NCBI RefSeq assembly: GCF_030731045.1
Contig: NZ_JAVALS010000001.1
Coordinates: 434,001 to 498,000 of the forward strand
DNA length: 64,000 nucleotides
Direction of reading: 5' to 3'
Source: Arthrobacter horti
Lineage (GTDB): Bacteria; Actinomycetota; Actinomycetes; Actinomycetales; Micrococcaceae
A program made the translations under genes and the position numbers. Below, one piece after another: positions 18,450 through 26,438 of this stretch; position 1 is the stretch's first letter; the number at the start of each line of letters is the position of its first letter. Under the pieces are notes generated by a model. It had not been told where the DNA came from, searched no databases, and was given only the letters and a program-made list of their open reading frames with translations.

Positions 18450-19364
18450 TTGCGACGTATTCTCGCGGCCCTCGTCCCTGCGGTGCTGCTGCTTTCGGCC
18501 TGTGGCTCTTCAGATTCCGGGCCTTCCAGCCAGTCAGCCGGTGACACTTCCAAGCTGAGCACCGTCAAGGTCACCGACCAAGGCTCCGACAAGGCTCCCA
18601 AGGTGGAGTTCGCCAAGCCCCTCTCCGTCACCGAGCCCACTATCAAAATGATCCACGATGGCAGCGGCGACAAGGTCAAGGCAAACCAGAGGGTGGAAGT
18701 AGGCCTGGTGGTGTACAACGGCAAGGACGGCTCCCAGCTGGCCGACGACTACGTGTCGAATCACCAGCAGGTGGCGCTTAACGATTCAATGAAATCCGGC
18801 AACGCCCCGCTCTACAATGCAATGGTCGGGGCCAAGGTCGGCTCCGATCTCGTTTACGCTCTTCCGCCGGATGCGAGCAGCAACGCTCCTGCCACGCAGT
18901 TGTACATCCTGCACCTGTTCAAAGCTCAGGACATCACTCCGCCCCTGAGCAAACCGGAAGGTGATACAGTCACACCGCCTGCCGGACTGCCCAAGGTAAC
19001 AACGGATAGCAAGGGTGTCCCGCAGATCGATATCAAGGGTGCAGATAAGCCGAAGAGCGTCGTGTCCCAAGACTTGATCAAGGGCAAGGGCGCGCCGGTT
19101 GAGGCCTCGGACACCGTCGTGGTGAACTATGTCGGCGTGAACCTCTCTGATGGGGTCAAGTTCGACTCGAGTTTCGACAGTGGGCAGCCGCTTGTTAAGC
19201 CCTTGAGCAGCTTGATTCCAGGATGGGCCAAAGGCCTGACCGGCAAGACGGTCGGTTCCCGTGTGCTCTTGGTCATCCCCGCCACTGATGCATATGGAGA
19301 TCAAGGTCAGGGCAAGGCGAAGGGCGACCTCGTCTTCGTCGTCGACATCCTCGGTGTTCAGTAA
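18450..19364 (+). CDS. FKBP-type peptidyl-prolyl isomerase, lipoprotein
   Basis: A secreted lipoprotein of about 300 residues. The signal peptide is RRILAALVPAVLLLSAC with lipobox LLSAC, so it should be anchored to the outer membrane face through the Cys. A low-similarity FKBP-like domain (residues about 55-160) is followed by a clear one: VVNYVGVNLSDGVKFDSSFD, LIPGWAKGLTGKTVGSRVLLVIP and DAYGDQGQ. TTG 18450 is favoured as the start because GGAAAG sits 7 bases upstream; GTG 18435 would add five residues. Codon use in 18.8-19.3 kb is less GC-biased than in its neighbours. Confidence 0.88.
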   Translation: MRRILAALVPAVLLLSACGSSDSGPSSQSAGDTSKLSTVKVTDQGSDKAPKVEFAKPLSVTEPTIKMIHDGSGDKVKANQRVEVGLVVYNGKDGSQLADDYVSNHQQVALNDSMKSGNAPLYNAMVGAKVGSDLVYALPPDASSNAPATQLYILHLFKAQDITPPLSKPEGDTVTPPAGLPKVTTDSKGVPQIDIKGADKPKSVVSQDLIKGKGAPVEASDTVVVNYVGVNLSDGVKFDSSFDSGQPLVKPLSSLIPGWAKGLTGKTVGSRVLLVIPATDAYGDQGQGKAKGDLVFVVDILGVQ

Positions 19365-19424
19365 CACCCTCCAGTAAGCACTGACCTACAACACCCTCAC
19401 TCACCCGAACCCCAAGGAGCAGCC

Positions 19425-19820
19425 ATGTCCTTCGGACAGCGCAACTATGACCGCACCAAGCCGGAGATCGAGTTCCCGGAAGGCGAGGTTCCCAGCGAAC
19501 TGCGCATCATCGACCTCATCGAGGGTGACGGCGCCGAGGCCACTCCGGGCTCGACCGTCTCCACCCACTACGTGGGCGTCGCCTGGTCCACCGGCGAGGA
19601 GTTCGACTCCTCCTGGGGCCGCGGCGCACCCTTGGACTTCCGCGTCGGCGTCGGCCAGGTCATCCAGGGCTGGGACCAGGGCCTGCTCGGCATGAAGGTC
19701 GGTGGCCGCCGCCGCCTGGAGATCCCGTCGGAGCTCGCCTACGGTTCCCGTGGCGCCGGTGGAGCGATCGCCCCCAACGAGTCCCTCATCTTCGTGGTGG
19801 ACCTGGTCGGCGTCCGCTGA
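19425..19820 (+). CDS. FKBP-type peptidyl-prolyl cis-trans isomerase, cytosolic
   Basis: A 131-residue single-domain FKBP without a signal sequence. The active-site elements are complete: STHYVGVAWSTGEEFDSSW, GQVIQGWDQGLLGMKVGGRRRLEIPSELAYG and SLIFVVDLVGV. It catalyses prolyl cis-trans isomerisation and assists folding. It follows the FKBP lipoprotein by 60 bases and has AAGGAG 8 bases before its ATG. The double FKBP arrangement between pafA and pafBC recurs in related actinobacteria. Confidence 0.94.
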   Translation: MSFGQRNYDRTKPEIEFPEGEVPSELRIIDLIEGDGAEATPGSTVSTHYVGVAWSTGEEFDSSWGRGAPLDFRVGVGQVIQGWDQGLLGMKVGGRRRLEIPSELAYGSRGAGGAIAPNESLIFVVDLVGVR

Positions 19821-19852
19821 TCCTCCCGGGAGCCGTTGCGCTCTCGGCGAAA

Positions 19853-19886
19853 GGAAGGGGCCGTTCCGTCAAGGGCGGTCCCTTCC
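19853..19886 (+). terminator. Likely terminator after the cytosolic FKBP gene
   Basis: The inverted repeat GGAAGGGGCCG / CGGTCCCTTCC (one G-T wobble) with a 12-base loop lies between the FKBP stop and the PafBC promoter element. It has no strong T-tract. Confidence 0.5.
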
Positions 19887-19922
19887 GCGTATCCGGGGCC
19901 GGTGGTTCAGTAAGCTGGGCGG

Positions 19923-21926
19923 GTGTCCGCACGTAAGACCGAACGCATCCTCAACCTCCTGATCGCCCTGCTGTCCACCCGCAGGGGGCACACGCGCGCC
20001 TACCTGGAGTCCACCGTCTACGCCTACTGCCGCGAGGAGGGGATCGCAGGCCCGGCACTCGAACGTATGTTCGAACGGGACAAGGCGGAGCTCCGTGACA
20101 TGGGTGTCCCTCTCGAAGCGGTGGTGGACGCCGACCTTGACGTGGACGACTCCACGGGCGTCCGGTACCGGGTCAGCCCGTCCGAGTATCTCCTTCCGGA
20201 GCTCCGTCTGGACGCCCAGGAGCGGTTGCTGCTCCAGCTGGCCGCCCAGCTGTGGGAGCAGGGCAGCCTGCGGGCCGCGGGAAGCTCGGCCCTGCGCAAG
20301 CTCGCGGATGGGGAGGCGGCCGACGACGCCGCGGTGCCGCCGATGCTGCCGCGCGTCACCACCGGCGGTGCCGCCCTGGAGGCCCTGCACGCTGCGCTGA
20401 GCCGCAGAAGTCCGGTGGAGTTCTCCTACCGCGCGGGTGGAGCCGCGCAGAGTGAGCCCCGGCGCCTTCACCCCTACGGCCTGGGCAATCGGGCGGGCCA
20501 GTGGTACGTGGTGGGCCTGGACCTGGACCGTGACGCCGAACGCACCTTCCGGCTCGGCCGGATCACCAGCGATGTCAAGATCCTGGGGGGAAAGCCGTTC
20601 GAGCGTCCGGCGGACTTCTCCATCGGTGACTCCCTGCGGCGCATGGAGGAGTACCCGGCGCAGCGGGTGACAGTGGCCCTCGCGTCCGGGCTCGGCGCAG
20701 ACTGGCGCCACCGCGCCGTCGTGCTCGACGGTGATCTGGCGGCGCTCGAGTACCGTGATGAGGCGGCACTGCTCGATGAGCTGAGCACGCAGGCCGCGGT
20801 CGCGCAGGTCGTCTCCCCGCAGCGGCTCCGGGACGAAGTCACGGCGCGGCTCGGCCGCGCGGCGGCGGCCATGGAGCTGCCTGTCCCACCGCTCGAGTTC
20901 CACAAGCCGCCGGCCAAGCGCGGTCCCAGGACCACTGCCGAGTCCACGGTGAGGCGTCTGCTGGCCATGATCCCGTTCCTGGCCCGGCATGGCGGTATCA
21001 GCAAGCAGGAGCTCGCGGCCGAATTCGGCATCACGCGGCAGCAGCTCGAGGACGACCTGCTGCGCATCATGATGGTGGGCCGTCCCGAGGGATACCACGA
21101 TGATCTCATGGACATCGTGGATGACGGCGACCGCGTCTGGATCGACAACGCCCTCGACTTGTCCCGGCCGGTCCGGTTCTCGCCGGAGGAGGCCTGGACC
21201 CTCCTGGTCGGGCTGGAGGCCCTCGCTGAGCTGGACGTCGCCGGCGACCGCGACGCCGTCGAGCAGCTCCGGCTGCGCCTCGGCGCCGCTTCCGGGGACG
21301 CGCTGGAACTGGCGTCCGCCATCGCGGTCCGCATGGCTCCGGAAGGCCGGGAGGCCGGTTACCTGGCCGCGCTCCGGGATTCCATCGCGGCCGGCCACAG
21401 GGTCCACATCGGCTATGTGGTGCCGAGCCGGGACGAGGTGACCGAACGCCTGATCGATCCGCGGAGTCTCCGCTCCGCGGGGCAGCGCTGGTACGTGGAA
21501 GCGTGGTGCCACCAGGCGGAGGGCTGGAGGAACTTCCGTCTGGACCGGATCACCGCGCTGCGCCGCACCGAGGAGCCCGTGGATCCCACGATCTGGGAGG
21601 AGCCGCCGGGAGAGGGCGTCTTCACGCCCAGCCGGGAGGACGCCTGCGTCACGGTCGTGTTCGCCCGGGAGTCCCGCTGGCTCGCCGGCCGCTATGGCGC
21701 CCTCCGTACCTCCGAACTTCCCGACGGCGGCCTGCTGGCAGAGCTGTCAGTGGCTTCACGGCCGTGGCTGGCCGGGCTCGTCGCACTGAGCGGGGGTGAA
21801 GTCAGGGTGGTGGCGCCCGCGGGAATGGTCGCCTTCACGCAGGAATGGCTCCGTGAGGGCCTGGGACGTTACCGGGGGACCGGCGGGGTCCTGCTCACGG
21901 ACGGTGTTCCCGGGGACGAAGGGTAG
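19923..21926 (+). CDS. pafBC: PafB-PafC fusion: WYL-domain transcriptional regulator of the DNA-damage response
   Basis: A 667-residue protein made of two tandem regulators. The first half has a winged helix (KTERILNLLIALLSTRRGHTRAY) and a WYL domain with EFSYRAGGAAQSEPRRLHPYGL and GQWYVVGLDLDR. The second half repeats this: STVRRLLAMIPFLARHGGISKQELA, then VHIGYVVPSRDEVTERLIDP and GQRWYVEAWCHQAEGWRNFRLDRI. In most actinobacteria PafB and PafC are separate; natural fusions are known in Arthrobacter. PafBC activates LexA-independent damage genes. GTG 19923 is 6 bases after TAAGCT, suggesting a leaderless mRNA. Confidence 0.93.
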   Translation: MSARKTERILNLLIALLSTRRGHTRAYLESTVYAYCREEGIAGPALERMFERDKAELRDMGVPLEAVVDADLDVDDSTGVRYRVSPSEYLLPELRLDAQERLLLQLAAQLWEQGSLRAAGSSALRKLADGEAADDAAVPPMLPRVTTGGAALEALHAALSRRSPVEFSYRAGGAAQSEPRRLHPYGLGNRAGQWYVVGLDLDRDAERTFRLGRITSDVKILGGKPFERPADFSIGDSLRRMEEYPAQRVTVALASGLGADWRHRAVVLDGDLAALEYRDEAALLDELSTQAAVAQVVSPQRLRDEVTARLGRAAAAMELPVPPLEFHKPPAKRGPRTTAESTVRRLLAMIPFLARHGGISKQELAAEFGITRQQLEDDLLRIMMVGRPEGYHDDLMDIVDDGDRVWIDNALDLSRPVRFSPEEAWTLLVGLEALAELDVAGDRDAVEQLRLRLGAASGDALELASAIAVRMAPEGREAGYLAALRDSIAAGHRVHIGYVVPSRDEVTERLIDPRSLRSAGQRWYVEAWCHQAEGWRNFRLDRITALRRTEEPVDPTIWEEPPGEGVFTPSREDACVTVVFARESRWLAGRYGALRTSELPDGGLLAELSVASRPWLAGLVALSGGEVRVVAPAGMVAFTQEWLREGLGRYRGTGGVLLTDGVPGDEG

Positions 21927-21935
21927 GCTGGGTTG

Positions 21936-22271
21936 ATGCCGTGGTGGTCGTGGATCGTGATCTGGGTGGTGCTTCTGGCGCTCACCGCATTGCTGTTCGT
22001 CCTGCTCGGTATCAAGCTTTTCCGGCAGTTCACGAAGATGATGCACGAGTTGGGCACGGCGGCGGATATGCTGGCCCGGTTGGACTCCGGGGCCGATCCC
22101 GCTCCTGCCGGGCGTGAGCCGGTGGTGCTGGGCATCTACGAGGAGCCGGGGGACATGAAGACCCGCTACGACGCCGGCAAGGCGGAGCGGCGAGAAGAGC
22201 GCCGGAAGCGCCGGGTCGCCCGCCGGACAGCAGCTCACCGGCCCCAGAATCTGCGCGATCTTGGACTGTGA
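21936..22271 (+). CDS. Small single-span membrane protein of unknown function
   Basis: About 111 residues. An N-terminal transmembrane helix (WIVIWVVLLALTALLFVLLGIKLF) is followed by an amphipathic segment (MMHELGTAADMLARLD) and a highly charged C-terminus (KAERREERRKRRVARR). No domain is recognised. It lies between pafBC and tatA. ATG 21936 is preceded at 6 bases by TAGGCT; TTG 21933 is a less likely alternative. It may belong to the tat transcription unit, but that is inferred only from position. Confidence 0.75.
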   Translation: MPWWSWIVIWVVLLALTALLFVLLGIKLFRQFTKMMHELGTAADMLARLDSGADPAPAGREPVVLGIYEEPGDMKTRYDAGKAERREERRKRRVARRTAAHRPQNLRDLGL

Positions 22272-22309
22272 GCGCACTATGATTTTAAGGAAATAGAAAG
22301 GACCCGGAC

Positions 22310-22582
22310 ATGGGACGACTTTTCGATGGCCCTTGGCCCATCGTCATCATCATCATCGTGGCGCTGTTGCTCTTCGCAGCGCCCAAGCTTCCGCAAATGG
22401 CCCGGAGTCTCGGACAGTCCATGCGGATCATGAAGTCCGAAGTCAATCAGATGAAGGATGAGGGCAAGGCGAAGTCGGCGCCGGCTGCATCGGACGAGCC
22501 CGTCGAGGGCAAGGTCGTGAACCACCCGGAGGCCGGCAAGGACAACGGCGGGGAGCAGAACCCGCCGTCCAGCAACGCCTGA
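22310..22582 (+). CDS. tatA: Sec-independent (Tat) translocase subunit TatA
   Basis: A 90-residue protein with the TatA layout: a short membrane helix (PWPIVIIIIVALLLFAAPKLP), the hinge ending in PKLPQMARSLG, an amphipathic helix, and a disordered acidic tail rich in Lys/Glu/Pro. TatA oligomers form the passage for folded proteins with a twin-arginine signal. An AAAGGA precedes the ATG at 22310. tatC starts 5 bases after the stop. The alkaline phosphatase at 40371 in this window is a predicted client. Confidence 0.93.
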   Translation: MGRLFDGPWPIVIIIIVALLLFAAPKLPQMARSLGQSMRIMKSEVNQMKDEGKAKSAPAASDEPVEGKVVNHPEAGKDNGGEQNPPSSNA

Positions 22583-22587
22583 GGACC

Positions 22588-23427
22588 GTGGCACTGACCA
22601 AAGGCCCTCGGAAGAATCCCGAGGGCCGCATGGCCCTCATCGAGCACTTCAAGGAGCTGAAGAACAGGCTCATCAAGAGCCTGATCGCGCTGGCGCTGGG
22701 CACCGTGGGGGGCTGGTTCCTCTATCCGCCGGTCATCGACGCCCTGTCGTCTCCGCTGGAGCAGATCGCCCGCGAGATGCACCGCAACGCCTCGATGAAC
22801 TTCGCCTCGATCGCCTCGCCGTTCGAGTTCAAGCTGCGGATCGCTCTGCAGATCGGCCTGATCATCTCGAGCCCCGTCTGGATCTACCAGGTCTGGGCGT
22901 TCATCACACCCGGCCTGACCCGCAAGGAGCGGAAGTACACGCTCGCGTTCATGGCGGCGGCCATTCCGCTGTTCCTGGCCGGCGTGTATGTGGCGTGGTC
23001 CGTCATCCCGAACATCGTCCGGGCGCTGCTGCAGTTCACGCCATCCGAGGGCGTTTCCAACCTGATCACGGCGGACGAGTACTTGACGTTCGCCACACAC
23101 ACCATGCTCTTCCTGGGTATCTCCTTCCTGGTGCCAGTGGTGCTGGTGGGCGTGAACATGCTGGGCATCCTGAGCGGCAAGACCATCATGAAGGCGTGGC
23201 GGGTCACGGTGTTCGCCGTATTCGTCCTGGCGGCCATCGCCGCCCCGGGGGCTGACGCGCTTTCGATGTTCATGCTTGCGGTGCCGTTGCTGGCACTGTT
23301 CTTCCTGGCCATCGGCATCTGCCTGATGAACGACAGGCGACGTGCACGGCGTGAGTCCCAGGCGAACGAGGAGACGGACAGCTCGGCGGACACCGCCACG
23401 CCGTTCGAGGATCTCGGCAAACTCTGA
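22588..23427 (+). CDS. tatC: Sec-independent (Tat) translocase subunit TatC
   Basis: A 279-residue, six-span membrane protein that recognises twin-arginine signal peptides. The N-terminal EGRMALIEHFKELKNRLIKS stretch and the ASPFEFKLRIALQIGLIISSPVWIYQVWAFITPGL core match the family, including the conserved Phe-Glu pair (F..E). The final TAAIAAPGADALSMFMLAVPLL-type segment (AIAAPGADALSMF) is also typical. The C-terminal tail is acidic. GTG start, 5 bases after tatA. Likely operon tatA-tatC. Confidence 0.95.
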   Translation: MALTKGPRKNPEGRMALIEHFKELKNRLIKSLIALALGTVGGWFLYPPVIDALSSPLEQIAREMHRNASMNFASIASPFEFKLRIALQIGLIISSPVWIYQVWAFITPGLTRKERKYTLAFMAAAIPLFLAGVYVAWSVIPNIVRALLQFTPSEGVSNLITADEYLTFATHTMLFLGISFLVPVVLVGVNMLGILSGKTIMKAWRVTVFAVFVLAAIAAPGADALSMFMLAVPLLALFFLAIGICLMNDRRRARRESQANEETDSSADTATPFEDLGKL

Positions 23428-23438
23428 AGTCCACCACG

Positions 23439-23480
23439 CTCCGGCCGGCCACTGCCCTGCAGAGGCCGGCCGGAGTTTTC
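23439..23480 (+). terminator. Rho-independent terminator after tatC
   Basis: A perfect 12-bp inverted repeat (CTCCGGCCGGCC / GGCCGGCCGGAG) with a 13-base loop, followed by TTTTC. Confidence 0.88.
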
Positions 23481-23550
23481 TGTGCCGGGAATCTCAGCCC
23501 GGCGGCGCACCGCCGTCCCTCGGTGCCGATACCCTGAAGGAATGTCCCCG

Positions 23551-26379
23551 ATGAACGAGCCCCAATCGCCGGCGGAGAAATACCAGGCCGCCCTGGTCCG
23601 GAACCGGGACAGCAAGAGCCTGCTGCACGCCTTCCGATCCACTCTCGCGTTCGACCTTGATGGATTCCAGGAGGAGTCGTGCCGTGCTCTGGAAGCCGGG
23701 CGGGGCGTCCTGCTTGCCGCCCCCACGGGCGCCGGCAAGACCATCCTCGGCGAATTCGCCGTCTTCAGTGCCCTGCAGCGCGGGCTCAAGGCCTTCTACA
23801 CCACGCCCATCAAGGCACTGAGCAATCAGAAGTTCGGTGAACTCGCGGAGAAGTACGGCCCGGAGAATGTCGGGCTGCTCACCGGCGACAGCAGCATCAA
23901 CGCCCACGCCCCGGTGATCGTCATGACCACCGAGGTCCTGCGCAATATGCTCTACGCGGACTCGGACAGCCTTGACTCCCTGGGCTACGTGGTGATGGAT
24001 GAGGTCCACTACCTGGCCGACCGCTTCCGGGGCGCCGTCTGGGAGGAGGTCATCATCCACCTCCCGCGGAGCGTGCAGTTGGTCTCCCTGAGCGCCACGG
24101 TCTCCAATGCCGAGGAGTTCGGCGCCTGGCTCTCCACCGTCAGGGGGGACACGGCGATCGTGGTCTCTGAGCACCGGCCGGTTCCTCTGTGGCAGCACGT
24201 CCTGGCCGGCCGCCAGGTGCTGGACCTCTTCGCCGAAGGCACCGAGCCGCTCGACGAGGCCGGCCCCGGCCCGGCCCCGGGTGCCGAGGTCAATCCTGAA
24301 CTGGTGAAGCTGGCCCGCGGGTCCACCCGCCGTGCGCCGCACGCGGTGCGGGCCCGCGGCCGCCGTGAACGGTCGCAGGGCCGGCCGGAGCCACGCACGG
24401 CGCCGGCCGTGACCCGCGCGTCGCGCCCCGCCGTCGTCCGCACCCTGGAGTCCCAGGGACTGCTTCCGGCGATTTTCTTCATCTTCTCCCGTGCCGCGTG
24501 TGACGCGGCCGTGCAGCAGTGCGCAGCGGCCGACGTCTGGCTGACCACCGAGCGGGAGCGCCGCATCATCGCGTCCCGGGTGGATGAGGCGAGCCGTGAC
24601 ATCCCCGGCGAGGACCTGGACGTGCTGGGCTTCTGGGCCTGGCGCGATGGCCTGATCCGCGGCATCGCCTCCCACCACGCCGGCCTGCTCCCCGCCTTCA
24701 AGGAGACCGTGGAGAGGCTCTTCGCGGACGGGCTGGTCCGGGTGGTGTTCGCCACGGAGACCCTGGCTCTGGGTGTGAACATGCCTGCCCGGTCGGTGGT
24801 GCTGGAGAAGCTGGACAAGTTCAACGGCGAGAGCCGCGTCAACATCACCGCTGGGGAGTACACCCAGCTCACCGGCCGTGCAGGCCGCCGGGGGATCGAC
24901 GTCGAAGGCCACGCCGTGGTCCTCTGGCACGAAGGCATCGACCCGGCCGCGGTGGCCGGCCTGGCATCCAGGCGCACCTACCCGCTGAACTCGAGCTTCC
25001 GGCCCGGGTACAACATGTCCATCAACCTCCTGGCCCAGTTCGGCAGGGAACGGTCGCGGGAGATCCTGGAGTCCTCTTTCGCGCAATTCCAGGCGGACCG
25101 CTCCGTGGTGGAACTCGCCCGCGAAGTGCGCAGCCGTGAGGAGTCCCTCGCCGGGTACGCCGAGGCCATGACCTGCCACCTGGGCGACTTCCAGGAGTAC
25201 GCCCGGCTGCGCAAGGAGCTCTCCGATCTGGAGGGCAAGGCCGCCAAGGAGAACAAGCGGGCCGCACGGAACTGGATGGTGTCCTCGCTCAGCCGCCTGA
25301 TGCCGGGCGACGTGATCCACCTGGACAGTGAGCGTGTGCAGGGCTACGCCGTGGTGCTCAACGCCGACCCCGCGGCTCACGAACCCCGGCCGGCCGTGCT
25401 GACCAACGACCACCAGCTGCGGCGCATCGGCCTGGCCGATCTGCAGGGGCCGATCGAGCCGTTGTTCCGGGTCAGGATCGGCAAGAGTTTCAATGCCAAG
25501 ACCCCCAAGGACCGCCGGGCTCTGGCCTCCGCCATGCGGCACGAACTGCACAAGCGCGGGATCCTGGACGGGCATTCGGCCTCGTCCACGTCCGGCCGGC
25601 GGCGGCCTCCCGGGGGCCGGGGCGGGGACGTGGAGGCGCGGATCGCCCAGTTGCGCAAGGAACTCGCCGCGCATCCCTGCAATGGCTGCCATGACCGGGA
25701 GAATCACGCCCGCTGGGGCGAGCGCTGGTGGAGGCTCCGCGAGGAGACGGACACCCTGCTGGCCCGGATCCAGGGCCGGACGAACACCATCGCCCGGACC
25801 TTCGACCGGTTGTGCGGGCTGCTGGACGAGTTCGGCTACCTCGAAGAAGTGGACGGCCGCGTGCAGATCACGGCGCCAGGGCGCCGGCTGCGCAGGATCT
25901 ACGGCGAACGGGACCTGCTGATCGCGCAGGCACTGCGCGAGGGCGCGTTCAACGATCTGGACGCCGCGGAGATGGCGGCCTTCGCCAGCGTGCTGGTCTT
26001 CCAGGCCAAGAGGGACGACGGCGGCCTGCCGCCCCGGATGCCCAGCATCTCCTTGGAGAGCGCCGTGGAGACCGTGGTGCTGGAGTGGGAGAAGCTGTCC
26101 GAGGCGGAGGCGCAGCACAAACTGCCCGTGACGGGTGAGCCGGAGCTGCGGCTCGTGTGGCCGATGTACAAGTGGGCCAAGGGCCGCAGGCTACAGGATG
26201 TCCTGTCCGGGACCGAGCTCGCGGCCGGCGATTTCGTCCGCTGGGTCCGGCAGGTCATCGACCTGCTGGACCAGGTTGCGGCGGTGCCCGAACTGGACAC
26301 CCGGGTGAGCAGGATCTGCCGTGAGGCGATCACCAAGATCAAGCGGGGAGTGGTCTCCTACTCCTCGTTGACGGACTGA
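23551..26379 (+). CDS. DEAD/DEAH-box RNA helicase, HelY/Mtr4-like
   Basis: A protein of about 942 residues in superfamily 2, Ski2-like. Motif I is APTGAGKT, motif II is MDEVHYLADR and motif III is SLSATVSN. Motif VI is QLTGRAGRRG, preceded by the FATETLALGVNMPAR signature. An Arg/Pro-rich insertion (about residues 250-300) lies between the RecA-like domains, and the C-terminal DSHCT-type domain is present. Such helicases unwind structured RNA for decay or processing. Position after tatAC is conserved in actinobacteria. ATG 23551 is preferred because AAGGA lies 10 bases before it; ATG 23542 is the alternative. Confidence 0.92.
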   Translation: MNEPQSPAEKYQAALVRNRDSKSLLHAFRSTLAFDLDGFQEESCRALEAGRGVLLAAPTGAGKTILGEFAVFSALQRGLKAFYTTPIKALSNQKFGELAEKYGPENVGLLTGDSSINAHAPVIVMTTEVLRNMLYADSDSLDSLGYVVMDEVHYLADRFRGAVWEEVIIHLPRSVQLVSLSATVSNAEEFGAWLSTVRGDTAIVVSEHRPVPLWQHVLAGRQVLDLFAEGTEPLDEAGPGPAPGAEVNPELVKLARGSTRRAPHAVRARGRRERSQGRPEPRTAPAVTRASRPAVVRTLESQGLLPAIFFIFSRAACDAAVQQCAAADVWLTTERERRIIASRVDEASRDIPGEDLDVLGFWAWRDGLIRGIASHHAGLLPAFKETVERLFADGLVRVVFATETLALGVNMPARSVVLEKLDKFNGESRVNITAGEYTQLTGRAGRRGIDVEGHAVVLWHEGIDPAAVAGLASRRTYPLNSSFRPGYNMSINLLAQFGRERSREILESSFAQFQADRSVVELAREVRSREESLAGYAEAMTCHLGDFQEYARLRKELSDLEGKAAKENKRAARNWMVSSLSRLMPGDVIHLDSERVQGYAVVLNADPAAHEPRPAVLTNDHQLRRIGLADLQGPIEPLFRVRIGKSFNAKTPKDRRALASAMRHELHKRGILDGHSASSTSGRRRPPGGRGGDVEARIAQLRKELAAHPCNGCHDRENHARWGERWWRLREETDTLLARIQGRTNTIARTFDRLCGLLDEFGYLEEVDGRVQITAPGRRLRRIYGERDLLIAQALREGAFNDLDAAEMAAFASVLVFQAKRDDGGLPPRMPSISLESAVETVVLEWEKLSEAEAQHKLPVTGEPELRLVWPMYKWAKGRRLQDVLSGTELAAGDFVRWVRQVIDLLDQVAAVPELDTRVSRICREAITKIKRGVVSYSSLTD

Positions 26380-26438
26380 CCGAGACGGAACGGCGCGCGG
26401 GCAGAGGGTCCGGCGCGGGCAAGGAATCGAGGACGGGA

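Noticed and set aside
23494..26118. 874-codon open frame antisense to the HelY-type helicase gene
   Set aside because: High-GC shadow. The plus-strand frame has all helicase motifs; the antisense protein has no recognisable domain. The same applies to long antisense frames over arc (11606-13255), dop (13327-15150), prcB-pafA (15947-17884), pafBC (19869-21512) and qcrB (60742-62745).
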